Origin: Azophilus sp965221755
GTDB lineage: Bacteria; Pseudomonadota; Gammaproteobacteria; Pseudomonadales; Azotimanducaceae
DNA: 64,000 nucleotides
Direction of reading: 5' to 3'
NCBI GenBank assembly: GCA_965221755.1
Contig: OZ244921.1
Span: forward strand, 496,001 to 560,000
Shown: piece by piece, positions 56,125 to 63,775 of the stretch
Position numbering within the stretch: the first letter of the stretch is position 1
Layout: every line of letters starts with the position of its first letter
The notes under the pieces: model-generated
What the model was told of the DNA's origin: nothing
Seen by the model: the letters and a program-made list of their open reading frames with translations, nothing else
The model's database searches: none
Program-made: the position numbers and the translations under genes

Positions 56125-56658
56125 TCAGATGGCAGCGCACCGGGTCTTGTCCTGGTGCCGGCGCTGGCGTTGGTACCCGGTACTCTGGCGCAGAGTGTCG
56201 AGATGGCCGTTGGAGAGGTGCGCCAGGCGTTCGAACCTCCGGTCATCAAAGACCAGGGAGGCCCGTTCACAGAGCGTGCGTGTCGCGGGGCCTGAGAGGG
56301 TCCCGTGCAGTGCATCAACCTCGGCCAGGAGGGCCACATCGACAGGCCGGTCAGAGCGTTCGAAGGCATTGGCCGGTGTGCCGCGGTGGTCGCGGAGAGA
56401 GCCGGTCGTGCGATACTGGGCACTCAGCCGGGTTATCTGGGCTCGAGAAAAGCCAGTGCCCTTCTCAAGGTACTGTGTGACGATGCCTGTGTCAGCCGTG
56501 CCCAGCTGCTGGGAGCGCAACTGGCGGAGCGAGGCCTCAATCCAGCCAGAGGCATCCGTGCGATTGGAAGCCTCACAATCGAGGGGCGTTGTACCAGAGA
56601 GAAACGCCCGGATCTCGTCCAGGCTCTGGAGTCGTTGGGAGTGCAGTTTCACGATCAT
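56125..56658 (-). pseudogene. 5' part of a transposase/integrase gene
   Basis: 177 residues. GTGFSRAQITRLSAQYRTTG and VDVALLAEVDALHGTLSGPA, then RTLCERASLVFDD-RRFERLA and LSNGHLDTLRQS, match the N-terminal part of a widespread IS transposase (HTH before an rve-type catalytic domain). The catalytic DDE portion is missing; the frame stops at 56125. No terminal repeats found. It is a relic inside the duplicated segment and a possible cause of the rearrangement. Confidence 0.75.
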
Positions 56659-56718
56659 CCTCCAATGATCCCAAAACCGGCTCCTTCAGGCTCATGTCCC
56701 GTTGGACAATGCTATGAC

Positions 56719-56747
56719 TTGTGCGGATGACTCTTCAATAATATCAT
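56719..56747 (+). promoter_or_regulatory. shared precursor promoter, copy at precursor 4
   Basis: TTGTGC (56719-56724), 17-bp spacer starting GGATGACTCTT, then TATCAT (56742-56747). Best copy of the element. Confidence 0.7.
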
Positions 56748-56782
56748 TCACACTTCCCGAACCAGGAAGCGAGAAAGCCATC

Positions 56783-56971
56783 ATGTCAACTACTCCCCCC
56801 CCCCCCCCCCAGAATTCAGACAATTCCGCTGGCAACCCCAGCGGCGAATCCCGCAAACGCCCTTGGCACCCGCCGATCGTCAAAACGATTGACCTGACTG
56901 AGACGCGAAGCTCCCCCAGGTCTAGCACCGTTTTAGATGAATCCCCAGCTTATGATTTTTCATCTAGCTAG
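56783..56971 (+). CDS. RiPP precursor 4, the only one in frame (phase-on)
   Basis: 62 residues from ATG 56783 (ribosome site GGAAGCGAGAAAG). MSTT is followed by five Pro from a 16-C tract (56795-56810), then QNSDNSAGNPSGESRKRPWH and PPIVKTIDLTET, the shared leader with WHPP. The tail RSSPRSSTVLDESPAYDFSSS minus its first residue is rich in Ser, has a Tyr beside Asp, and ends in Ser. A D or E at core position 7-9 is not obvious, so a lasso ring is uncertain for this peptide. Flanked by the transposase relic and a MITE-end relic. Confidence 0.85.
   Translation: MSTTPPPPPQNSDNSAGNPSGESRKRPWHPPIVKTIDLTETRSSPRSSTVLDESPAYDFSSS
56795..56810. repeat. poly-C tract, 16 C
   Basis: In precursor 4 and in frame as given. 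Lengths of 13 or 19 would also be in frame. Confidence 0.9.
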
Positions 56972-57139
56972 GAACTTGCGCCGTAGAGGCTTGTGGTGGG
57001 CCGCCCCCCGCCAAGGGCGGCGCGCGAGATGCTCGCGGCGCAGGTCTTGCATGCTGCGCTTTTTCTTTGCCCATTACTATAAGTAAGGAAATAGGTACAA
57101 TGGCTTTTCCCACACACGCAAAGTTTCCGGGAGGCCGCC

Positions 57140-57265
57140 GTGCCTAAAGTCGGTGCCAATGTCTTGCTCCGCTACTTGTTGAGGGACGACGAGGCACAGG
57201 CCGAGAAAGCGCGCCGTGTTTTCGAGAGCGGGGAACGCATCCTCATTACGGACGTGTTGCCGCTT
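57140..57265 (+). pseudogene. 5' fragment of a PIN-domain (VapC-type) toxin gene
   Basis: GTG 57140 reads GANVLLRYLLRDDEAQAEKA and ARRVFESGERILITDV, the first third of a VapC PIN domain, with the usual first Asp (DTN) changed to Gly-Ala-Asn. The match ends at about 57262; after ~75 unassigned bases the duplicated kinase end begins at about 57340. No cognate antitoxin gene upstream. Confidence 0.65.
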
Positions 57266-57339
57266 TGCAGTTGCCCCACACTGCGGCGCCGTAGGAGTTG
57301 GTTGGGCGCGCTGTGCTTGTGCTATAGCCTTTTCTCCTA

Positions 57340-57410
57340 ATCCGGATCGGCATCCGCTGCTGTTAGCCGATGCACTCGAACGGTGCTTGGAAACGCTCCC
57401 GAAAGACTGA
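57340..57410 (+). pseudogene. duplicated 3' end of the HPr-kinase-like gene
   Basis: Encodes HPLLLADALERCLETLPKD before TGA, matching the last residues HPLLLADAIERCLETLPED of the intact kinase at 53444-54388. It marks the left edge of the second copy of the duplicated segment. Confidence 0.85.
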
Positions 57411-59285
57411 ATGGCCAGCATGATCTGCGGAATCCAAACGTTGCGCGGCGATCCCGGCGCTGCAGCGCTCGATGCCATGGTGGCCGCCCTGCCGGGGCGC
57501 CGAACAGATGCCACCGCGGTGTGGGCGGCGGAAGCGGCCCGCTTGGGCTGGCGCGGGCATGAGGCGGCGGACGGCGCGACCTGTCGTGCACACGCCGGCC
57601 GCGATTGGGTGGTCGCAAGCGCCCGCATCGACGGGCGCGACGAGTTGCGCGCCGCGCTGGGCGTTTCCGAACGAAAGGACGAGGCGCTGACGGACACGGA
57701 GTTGATTTTGCGCGCCTGGCGCACATGGGGCGCGGAGTGTCCGCAGCGGCTGTACGGCGATTACGCGTTCGCCGCGTGGGACGCCGAACGCCGCCGGCTG
57801 CTTCTTGCCCGGGACCACATTGGCGCCCGGCCGCTCTACTACGCCGCCGCGGCGGACCGCATCGTGTTCGCCAGCGACGTGAACGCGGTGCTCGCGGCAC
57901 CCGGCGTAGAGGCGGACCTGGACGAGGACGCGACCGCCTCCTGGCTTGCCCGCCACATTTTCTGGCCGTTCGGCGAACGCACGTTCCACCGCGCGGTGCG
58001 GCGCCTGCCGCCGGGCCACTTGCTATTAGCGGAAGCCGGCGGCTGGCGTGTGCGGCGCTGGTGGCATCCGGAGCGGATTCCCGCGCTTGGCCGCATCGAC
58101 GACGGCGAAGCCGCCGAGGCCTGTCTCGCGCTGTGCGCCGCCGCGGTGGCGGATCGCGCGGGCGGCCCCCGCCGCGTGGGCGTGCATCTGAGCGGCGGCC
58201 TCGACTCCTCCTGCGTTTCGGCGCTCGCGGCCCGGGCGCTGCGGGCCGCGGGCCGCCCTGCTCCGCCCGCGTTCACTTGGCTGCCCGAGGCGGCGGAGGG
58301 GAGCCGCGACGCCGCTCCCGGCGGCGAATACCGCCTTGTCGAAGCGGTCGCGGCCCAGGAGGGCCTGGAGGTCCACCACTGCCCGCCCACTGCCGCCGAT
58401 ATGCTGGCGACCTTGCGCCGCGATGTGACCCGGCACGACAGCTATCACCTCAACGAATGCCCCGTACAGCGTTCGGCCGCGGCGCAGGGCGTGGGCGTGC
58501 TGCTGTCCGGCTGGGGCGGCGACGAGGGGGTCTCGTTCAGCGGCCGCGGCTACCACCCCGACCTCTTGCGCAAAGGCCGGCTCGCGGCGCTGCGGCGCGA
58601 GTTCGGGCACCGCCGCTTTCCCCTGCTCGGCATCGCGCGCTGCGCGGCGCTGCCGTTTGTTCAAGCCATGGAACCGGTGAGAACCTTGAGGGACACGCTT
58701 TGGCGGCTGCGCCAAGGCAAGACGCCGCTGCCGCCGACGGGCCGCTACCTGCACCCCGATTTCGCCCGCCGCGCCCGCCTGCTGCCCATGCCGCCGACGG
58801 TCCCGGTGGCCGGCGCGCGAGCGGTCCAGCTCGGCCTGCTTGCGAGCGGGTATATCGACAGGCGCATCGAAGGCTGGGCCGCGAGCGGGGCGCGGCTGGG
58901 AATCGAGTACCGCTATCCGCTGCTGGACCGCCGACTGCTGGAATTCGTCCTGGCGCTGCCGCCGGAGCAGTTCCTCCGCGGCCCCGAAAGCCGGCGGCTG
59001 ATGCGGCGTTCCCAGCGCGAAGTGCTGCCCGAACTGGTGCTGCGGAACCGCGACAAAACGGACCCCGCGCGTTACCGGGCCTATAGGGACGCGCTTGCCG
59101 AAACCTTGGCGCAAGTGCGCTCGATGATCGCCGGCGGCGGCGCGGGAACGGCGCGCGGCCGCTACCTGAACCTGGGCCGCATGGCGCGCGACCTTGAACT
59201 GCTGGGCGACTTCGACCCTGCCCGCATTCGCCGCCACCTGCGCCCCAGGCCCTTGACCCAGGCGTTGCAGTTCCTTGACTTCTAA
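57411..59285 (+). CDS. asparagine-synthetase-like RiPP macrocyclase (lasso C-type)
   Basis: 624 residues. N-terminal class II amidotransferase-like domain (about 1-200) with YGDYAFAAWDAERRRLLLAR and HIGARPLYYA; C-terminal ATP-pyrophosphatase domain with VHLSGGLDSSCVSALAARAL at about residue 260 (SGGLDS motif) and LSGWGGDEGVSFSGRG at about 365. RLGIEYRYPLLDRRLLEFVL near 500 is also typical. In lasso synthesis this enzyme adenylates a side-chain carboxyl and closes the macrolactam with the N-terminal amine. It overlaps the next gene by 11 bases. Family certain; the exact product depends on the precursor used. Confidence 0.92.
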   Translation: MASMICGIQTLRGDPGAAALDAMVAALPGRRTDATAVWAAEAARLGWRGHEAADGATCRAHAGRDWVVASARIDGRDELRAALGVSERKDEALTDTELILRAWRTWGAECPQRLYGDYAFAAWDAERRRLLLARDHIGARPLYYAAAADRIVFASDVNAVLAAPGVEADLDEDATASWLARHIFWPFGERTFHRAVRRLPPGHLLLAEAGGWRVRRWWHPERIPALGRIDDGEAAEACLALCAAAVADRAGGPRRVGVHLSGGLDSSCVSALAARALRAAGRPAPPAFTWLPEAAEGSRDAAPGGEYRLVEAVAAQEGLEVHHCPPTAADMLATLRRDVTRHDSYHLNECPVQRSAAAQGVGVLLSGWGGDEGVSFSGRGYHPDLLRKGRLAALRREFGHRRFPLLGIARCAALPFVQAMEPVRTLRDTLWRLRQGKTPLPPTGRYLHPDFARRARLLPMPPTVPVAGARAVQLGLLASGYIDRRIEGWAASGARLGIEYRYPLLDRRLLEFVLALPPEQFLRGPESRRLMRRSQREVLPELVLRNRDKTDPARYRAYRDALAETLAQVRSMIAGGGAGTARGRYLNLGRMARDLELLGDFDPARIRRHLRPRPLTQALQFLDF

Positions 59286-60270
59286 GCCGCCAGGCATCCC
59301 GGCCGGCCGCGGAGCGGACGTTTGCATCGCGCTGGCCGCCACCGAGAAATTCCTGCCCGGCGCCATCGTCGCCGCCCATTCATTTCTACAGCAGCATCCC
59401 GGCTTTTGCGGCGGGATGCTGCTGTTCCACAACAGACTGTCCGCCAAGCGCCGCGCGGCGCTGGCGCGGGCCTGTCCGGCGCTGCGGCCGGAGCCGGTGC
59501 GCCCCGCGCTGCGACGCCGCCTGGCCGCCTTCGCCGGCTGGCCATTGGCGAAGCGGCGGTGGCTTTCCAGCTTCCACTGCCTGGAGGCGTTCCGCATCGC
59601 CGGCTACCGCAAGGTGCTCTATTGCGACAGCGACCTCCTGTTCCGCGGCCCGGTCTGGGAACTCTTCGACCGCCGGGAGGCGCTGATCTGCTGCGGGGAT
59701 TCCGTGTCCATGGCAGGAGGATGCCGCGACGCCGTCTCGTTCCAGCCGCTCGCCAGCCCCGCCCTTGCGGGGGCGAAAGGCGCGCTGGAGCGGACGTTCA
59801 ATTCCGGGTTTTTGCTTATCGACGAGCGCCTGACGGGCGAGCGCGCCTACGCGGAGCTGCTGGGCCGGGTCGCGCCGGACGCCTGGCGCGGCACGGACAC
59901 GGTCCACACCAACGACCAGTTCCTGCTGAACCAGCACTTCGCGGGACGGCAAAGCCTGGTCAGTTCGACCTACAACTATCCGCTGCACATGAGGGAGGCG
60001 ATTCTGGCGCGCGAGGGGCTGGCGCCGAAGGACGCGAAGGTGCTGCACTTCACCGGCCCGGTCAAGCCCTGGAGCGCCGCCGCCATGCTGCGCTGGACCG
60101 ACGGCGACCCCGCTTTCGCCCCCCATCCGGCCTATGCCTGGTGGCACGAGGCGTGGCTGGCCTGCCTGAATGACGCCCATCTCCGGCGGGCCTGGCCCGC
60201 CTTGGCGGCGCGCGCCTTCGGCGGGCCTGCCGGTGTTGGCGGCGGCGAACAGGCGGGGAAGCCGCCATGA
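59275..60270 (+). CDS. GT8-like glycosyltransferase
   Basis: About 331 residues from TTG 59275, overlapping the cyclase 3' end; no later ATG gives a full N-terminus. VCIALAATEKFLPGAIVAAHS opens the nucleotide-sugar fold, VLYCDSDLLFRGPVWELFD at about residue 120 has the DxD metal motif, and NSGFLLIDERL then HTNDQFLLNQHF and LHFTGPVKPW are glycogenin/LgtC-like motifs. A likely tailoring enzyme for the peptides. Its stop overlaps the next start as ATGA. Confidence 0.85.
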   Translation: MTSKPPGIPAGRGADVCIALAATEKFLPGAIVAAHSFLQQHPGFCGGMLLFHNRLSAKRRAALARACPALRPEPVRPALRRRLAAFAGWPLAKRRWLSSFHCLEAFRIAGYRKVLYCDSDLLFRGPVWELFDRREALICCGDSVSMAGGCRDAVSFQPLASPALAGAKGALERTFNSGFLLIDERLTGERAYAELLGRVAPDAWRGTDTVHTNDQFLLNQHFAGRQSLVSSTYNYPLHMREAILAREGLAPKDAKVLHFTGPVKPWSAAAMLRWTDGDPAFAPHPAYAWWHEAWLACLNDAHLRRAWPALAARAFGGPAGVGGGEQAGKPP

Positions 60271-61130
60271 GCGCGGCGTACGGGGCGATGCACGACCTCG
60301 AGCGCGCCGTTCGCACGCACCTTTTCGGCATCGCGCCGAACAACAGCGGCTCCAGTTTCCTCAAGGAGGCGATGGCGACCAGCAAGGCAACCTGGAACCT
60401 GCCGCGGGAAGGCCAGTTCGCGCTCGGCTTCGCCGGCCCCACCACGCTCAAGCACGGCGGGCTGATCTGGAGCGAGCCCGAATGGCGGAGCCGCTTGGCC
60501 GACCCGGACGCCTACGACTGGCCGAGCATACGCAAGGCTTGGCACTTCCAAGCCTTCGCCCGCGACCCCGCCGCCGCCGTGTTCTACACCAAGACGCCGC
60601 ATTTCCTGCTGCATGTGGACGAGCTCGCGCGGCACTTTCCGAACGCCAGGTTCCTGTTCATGGTGCGCAACCCCTACGCCGTGTGCGAAGGGATTTGCAG
60701 GAACCAGCCCCGGAAGACCGTCCGCTTCGGCGGCGACCTGCCCTCCGCGGCCGCGCGGCATGTCGCCGCCTGCATGGAACTGCAGCGCCGGAACCTGGAG
60801 CGGCATGGCGGCCGGGGGGCTTTTTTCACCTACGAGGAAATGTGCGATGCGCCGCATGAGGTCGAGGCGCGGATTCGCGCGCTGGTTCCCGAACTGCGCG
60901 ACCTCAAGCTGCGCCAGCGCCTGCGGGTGAAGGACGGGATGTACGACGAGATGCTCGCCAACATGAACCGCCGGCAAATCGACCGGCTCGACGCCGCGAA
61001 AATCGAGGCGTTCAACCGCGTGTTCGGCAGCCGCGCCGATTTGCTGGAGCACTTCGGCTACCGGATCATGCCGCCGGATTCGGGCCGTCGGGAGCGACCG
61101 GGGGAGCCATCCGCAATGAACGGACGCTAG
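60267..61130 (+). CDS. sulfotransferase 2
   Basis: 287 residues, ATGA-coupled to the glycosyltransferase. LFGIAPNNSGSSFLKEAMAT near residue 20 is a 5'-phosphosulfate loop and FLFMVRNPYAVCEGICRN at about residue 130 the 3'-phosphate motif, so a PAPS-dependent sulfotransferase. Sequence is not close to sulfotransferase 1. Last gene of the cyclase-GT-sulfotransferase operon. Confidence 0.85.
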   Translation: MSAAYGAMHDLERAVRTHLFGIAPNNSGSSFLKEAMATSKATWNLPREGQFALGFAGPTTLKHGGLIWSEPEWRSRLADPDAYDWPSIRKAWHFQAFARDPAAAVFYTKTPHFLLHVDELARHFPNARFLFMVRNPYAVCEGICRNQPRKTVRFGGDLPSAAARHVAACMELQRRNLERHGGRGAFFTYEEMCDAPHEVEARIRALVPELRDLKLRQRLRVKDGMYDEMLANMNRRQIDRLDAAKIEAFNRVFGSRADLLEHFGYRIMPPDSGRRERPGEPSAMNGR

Positions 61131-61153
61131 CCGCGCGCGCCGCGGAGGCCACC

Positions 61154-61181
61154 TTGTGCGGATGCCCTCCCATAATTATCG
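61154..61181 (+). promoter_or_regulatory. orphan copy of the precursor promoter
   Basis: TTGTGC then GGATGCCCTCC and a weak TTATCG/TATCGC. It has the same spacer start as the precursor promoters but no precursor follows; it lies 102 bases before the phd start and may now drive that pair, or mark a lost precursor. Confidence 0.45.
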
Positions 61182-61282
61182 CCCCGCACAGGTCAAAGCA
61201 GCTGCCCGCGCTGGACGGAAGCTTGACGGATGCTGGGCTCTTTGCCAGACTTAGCCCGACTTGGCTACTTGGGCGCGTCATC

Positions 61283-61534
61283 ATGAAAGTGAACATGCAC
61301 GAAGCGAAATCGCAACTCTCCAAGCTGGGCAAGCTGGCCTGGGAGGGGGAGGAAGTCGTCATCGCCAAGGCTGGCGAGCCCTGGCTGCACCTCAGACCCT
61401 ACCGCGAACGCCTGAAGGAACGAAAGCCCGGCGGGCTTGAAGGCCGGATGCGCATGGCGCCCGGCTTCGACGACGATGATGAGGAACTCATTGACGCCAT
61501 CAACAAGTCGAAGATTTTCCCGGATGGGGATTGA
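61283..61534 (+). CDS. Phd/YefM-type antitoxin
   Basis: 83 residues from ATG 61283 (MKVNMHEAKSQLSKLGKLAW). The N-terminal DNA-binding Phd fold is followed by VIAKAGEPWLHLRPY and an acidic tail that should cover the toxin. Stop lies 2 bases before the toxin ATG. It should neutralise the PIN toxin and repress the pair. Confidence 0.9.
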   Translation: MKVNMHEAKSQLSKLGKLAWEGEEVVIAKAGEPWLHLRPYRERLKERKPGGLEGRMRMAPGFDDDDEELIDAINKSKIFPDGD

Positions 61535-61536
61535 CG

Positions 61537-61917
61537 ATGCAGCGCCTCCTGCTGGACACCCATGCGCTGGTGTGGTGGCTGTCCGACGTTTCGGAACTGG
61601 CTGAGGGTGCCCGCGGCCATATTGCCGATCCGCGCAACGATGTGTTTGTCAGCGCCATTACCGGATGGGAAATTGCCGTCAAACGCGCGAAGGGAAAGAT
61701 CACCGCCCCGCACAACCTGGCGGCTCTGGTTGAGGAAAGGGGGTTTGTCCATCTGCCGCTAACCTTTCATCACGCGGAGCAGGCGGGCGATCTTCCGATG
61801 CATCACCGCGATCCGTTCGACCGGTTTTTGATCGCCCAGGCGCGGGCCGATGGGCTGGTCCTTGTCACCCGGGACGCACGCATTCCCCTCTACGGAGTCC
61901 GCACGCTGGCGGCCTGA
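61537..61917 (+). CDS. PIN-domain ribonuclease toxin (VapC-type)
   Basis: 126 residues from ATG 61537. LLLDTHALVWWLSD carries the first catalytic Asp, SAITGWEIAVKRAKGK the Glu, and HHRDPFDRFLIAQARAD with LVTRD the remaining acidic residues. Belongs to the PIN group paired with Phd-like antitoxins. RNase toxin by family. Confidence 0.92.
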   Translation: MQRLLLDTHALVWWLSDVSELAEGARGHIADPRNDVFVSAITGWEIAVKRAKGKITAPHNLAALVEERGFVHLPLTFHHAEQAGDLPMHHRDPFDRFLIAQARADGLVLVTRDARIPLYGVRTLAA

Positions 61918-62071
61918 GCACGAGGCCGGGCGCTCCCTTCCCGCAAGGCGCGCAGCAACCGCCGGGGGCAGGGCCCGGTTTCAATTTCCGCCGCCGCGAG
62001 AGACCGCGCCCGCGTTGGGCTGCGCCAATGAAGCATTTCCAAATCGAGCCACTACCGGATGACTTGCCGAG

Positions 62072-62099
62072 TTGCGTGGATGCCCTCGTGTGATATGAT
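62072..62099 (+). promoter_or_regulatory. shared precursor promoter, copy at precursor 5
   Basis: TTGCGT (62072-62077), 16-bp spacer starting GGATGCC, then TATGAT (62094-62099). Confidence 0.6.
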
Positions 62100-62141
62100 T
62101 CGCCCTTCGTGAGCCCTGAACCGAGCGAGGATTCTTCCGCC

Positions 62142-62329
62142 ATGTCCACCAACCCCCCCCCCCCCCAATAAAACCCGGGAGTTCGCGGTCCGGCAATTGT
62201 AGCGGCGAATCCCGCAAACGCCCCTGGCACCCGCCGACCGTCAAAACGGTTGGCTTGGATGAGACATTCTCTGGCCCAAAGAGAAACTCCCTCAACTCGG
62301 AATTCGTTGATTATGGGGTAGCCTCTTGA
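62142..62329 (+). CDS. RiPP precursor 5, phase-off by poly-C tract
   Basis: ATG 62142 reads MSTN, then a 14-C tract (62153-62166) and stops at once (CAA TAA). With 12 or 15 C the frame joins IKPGSSRSGNCSGESRKRPW, then HPPTVKTVGLDETFSGPKRN and a tail ending NSEFVDYGVAS at 62329. Same leader as precursors 1, 4 and 6, one Cys in the pre-leader part, a Tyr after Asp, and C-terminal Ser. It lies on the other side of the toxin-antitoxin pair from the tailoring genes. Confidence 0.75.
62153..62166. repeat. poly-C tract, 14 C
   Basis: In precursor 5. Out of frame as given; 12 or 15 C is in frame. Confidence 0.9.
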
Positions 62330-62435
62330 AGGCGGAGGGCGACCCCGGTCGCGCCCCTCGACCCGCAAGATTAGCCTCCGGTCAACGCAAAGCGGCGGGG
62401 ACGCGCCCCGCGGCCTTGGCGGACGCCGGGGGCTT

Positions 62436-62711
62436 TCAGAGGAGGGCGCGGCGCACCGCGTCGGGTTCCTTGCGGATGACCTCAAGCAGCGCCGCCGCTG
62501 GCCCGCTGACGCTTCGGGTGCCCTGCTCCCACTTCCGGTAGCCGGAGAGACTCATTCCCACTAGCGGCGCCATCTGCGCCTGAGTAAGGTTGATCGCCTC
62601 GCGAACCTCGCGCGGCGAGATGTCGGGATGGACAATAGCCGGCCCTTCGCCCTTGGCGTGCGCAAGCGCCTCGCGGAGGGACTGGACGAGATCATCGCCG
62701 AACGTGCTCAT
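62436..62711 (-). CDS. HigA/Xre-type antitoxin
   Basis: 91 residues from ATG 62711, overlapping the toxin stop as ATGA. ISPREVREAINLTQAQMAPL runs into VGMSLSGYRKWEQGTRSVSG, a helix-turn-helix of the Xre type near the C-terminus. Toxin-first order is that of HigBA pairs. Confidence 0.88.
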   Translation of the reverse strand: MSTFGDDLVQSLREALAHAKGEGPAIVHPDISPREVREAINLTQAQMAPLVGMSLSGYRKWEQGTRSVSGPAAALLEVIRKEPDAVRRALL

Positions 62712-63049
62712 GATTGGTTGCTCCTTATAGCGGCCTTGATGCTGGCGGCGAGATTCGCCACGGTACGACGCTCTTCCGGAGCAAGGTCCGTCCGGGCGGA
62801 TTTCGCATAGACGAGCAGCGCGTACAGCGGGCTGTCCTGATCGAGGTGGTAGTAGATGACGCGGCTCCCGCCGCGCCTGCCTCTGCCACCGGCCCGGAAG
62901 CGAAGCTTGCGAACGCCGCCGGTTCCGGGAATGACATCCCCGGCAAGGGGATTCGCAGCGAGGAAGCCGATGAGTTCCCGCTTCTCGTCCACAGTGAATA
63001 TCTTGCTGGCTTGGCGCGAGAATGTCGGCGTCTCCGCTATCGTCTGCAT
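62708..63049 (-). CDS. RelE/HigB-type toxin
   Basis: 113 residues from ATG 63049; an upstream ATG at 63067 is possible. TIAETPTFSRQASKIFTVDE begins the RelE fold; GDVIPGTGGVRKLRFRAGGR and GRRGGSRVIYYHL are the usual basic core, then YALLVYAKSARTDLAPEE. Probably an mRNA interferase. Confidence 0.88.
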   Translation of the reverse strand: MQTIAETPTFSRQASKIFTVDEKRELIGFLAANPLAGDVIPGTGGVRKLRFRAGGRGRRGGSRVIYYHLDQDSPLYALLVYAKSARTDLAPEERRTVANLAASIKAAIRSNQS

Positions 63050-63775
63050 GGAGGCAACATAACCCATTGGGGGAGTTTAGGCAAGGGCATCGGCCATGAC
63101 CGAGATGCCCGTGCATCTGTTCCATCGGGGTTCCGAGACGGTGGAACGCAGTACCGGTCGGCAACGATGCACGGAGGACATGCAATGCTTCGGCGTACGT
63201 CGGAGCGCGGCCCCTGACCGTGCGCTCGAGTTCCACGCCTGGGCGGGGACCACCAAGGGACAGATCGTCGGCGGCGGAGCCGAGATCGGGACGTATGCGC
63301 AGTTCATCGCATGCGAGGTCGCCATTTTCGACCCCGCAGACGGACCAGTGCAATTCGTATGACCCGGCGAGCCGCAGCCGGTAGGCACCCGCGCTGGAGC
63401 GACTCTCACTCAGGCCGGAGTTGAAGCAACCAGCAGCGAAGGGCGCGGACGACCCCGTCCGGCGTTGTCCCGACATCACGCTGGCCAAGAAGAAGCTGGG
63501 CTGGGAGCCGTCCATCGCGCTTGGCGAGGGCCTGAAGAAAACCATCGCCTATTTCGACAACATGATCTGATATCTGGCCGTTGACTGGCGACCAAATGCG
63601 GCGGAACGAAGAACGGAGCCTTGCTCCAACGTGCGGCAGACGCTGGTTTTGATGCTGCGCGCCAAGCCATTGGCGGGCACTGGCTTGGTTCCGCCATCTT
63701 TGCGGGTTCAGACATATCCGGGCTGTGCTATCATGGGAACCGGTGTTGTTCCACCTTCTCAAATGAGGCTGACCG
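63050..63775. other. gap with a sugar-nucleotide decarboxylase fragment and the precursor 6 leader region
   Basis: 63071-63440 shows no gene I can support. 63463-63570 is the 3' end of a UXS-like gene, given separately. A -10-like TATCAT lies at 63729-63734 before precursor 6 with a weak TTCAGA 16 bp upstream. Confidence 0.4.
63463..63570 (+). pseudogene. 3' fragment of a UDP-glucuronate decarboxylase-like (UXS) gene
   Basis: Reads RCPDITLAKKKLGWEPSIAL, then GEGLKKTIAYFDNMI and a stop. This is the conserved C-terminus of extended-SDR nucleotide-sugar enzymes (PDITLA-LGW-P, GL--TI-YF). The preceding ~320 residues are absent, so this is a leftover from a deletion or insertion. Confidence 0.75.

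Noticed and set aside
63071..63440. Open frames on both strands between the HigB toxin and the UXS fragment
   Set aside because: None has a ribosome site or recognisable family; probably eroded DNA.
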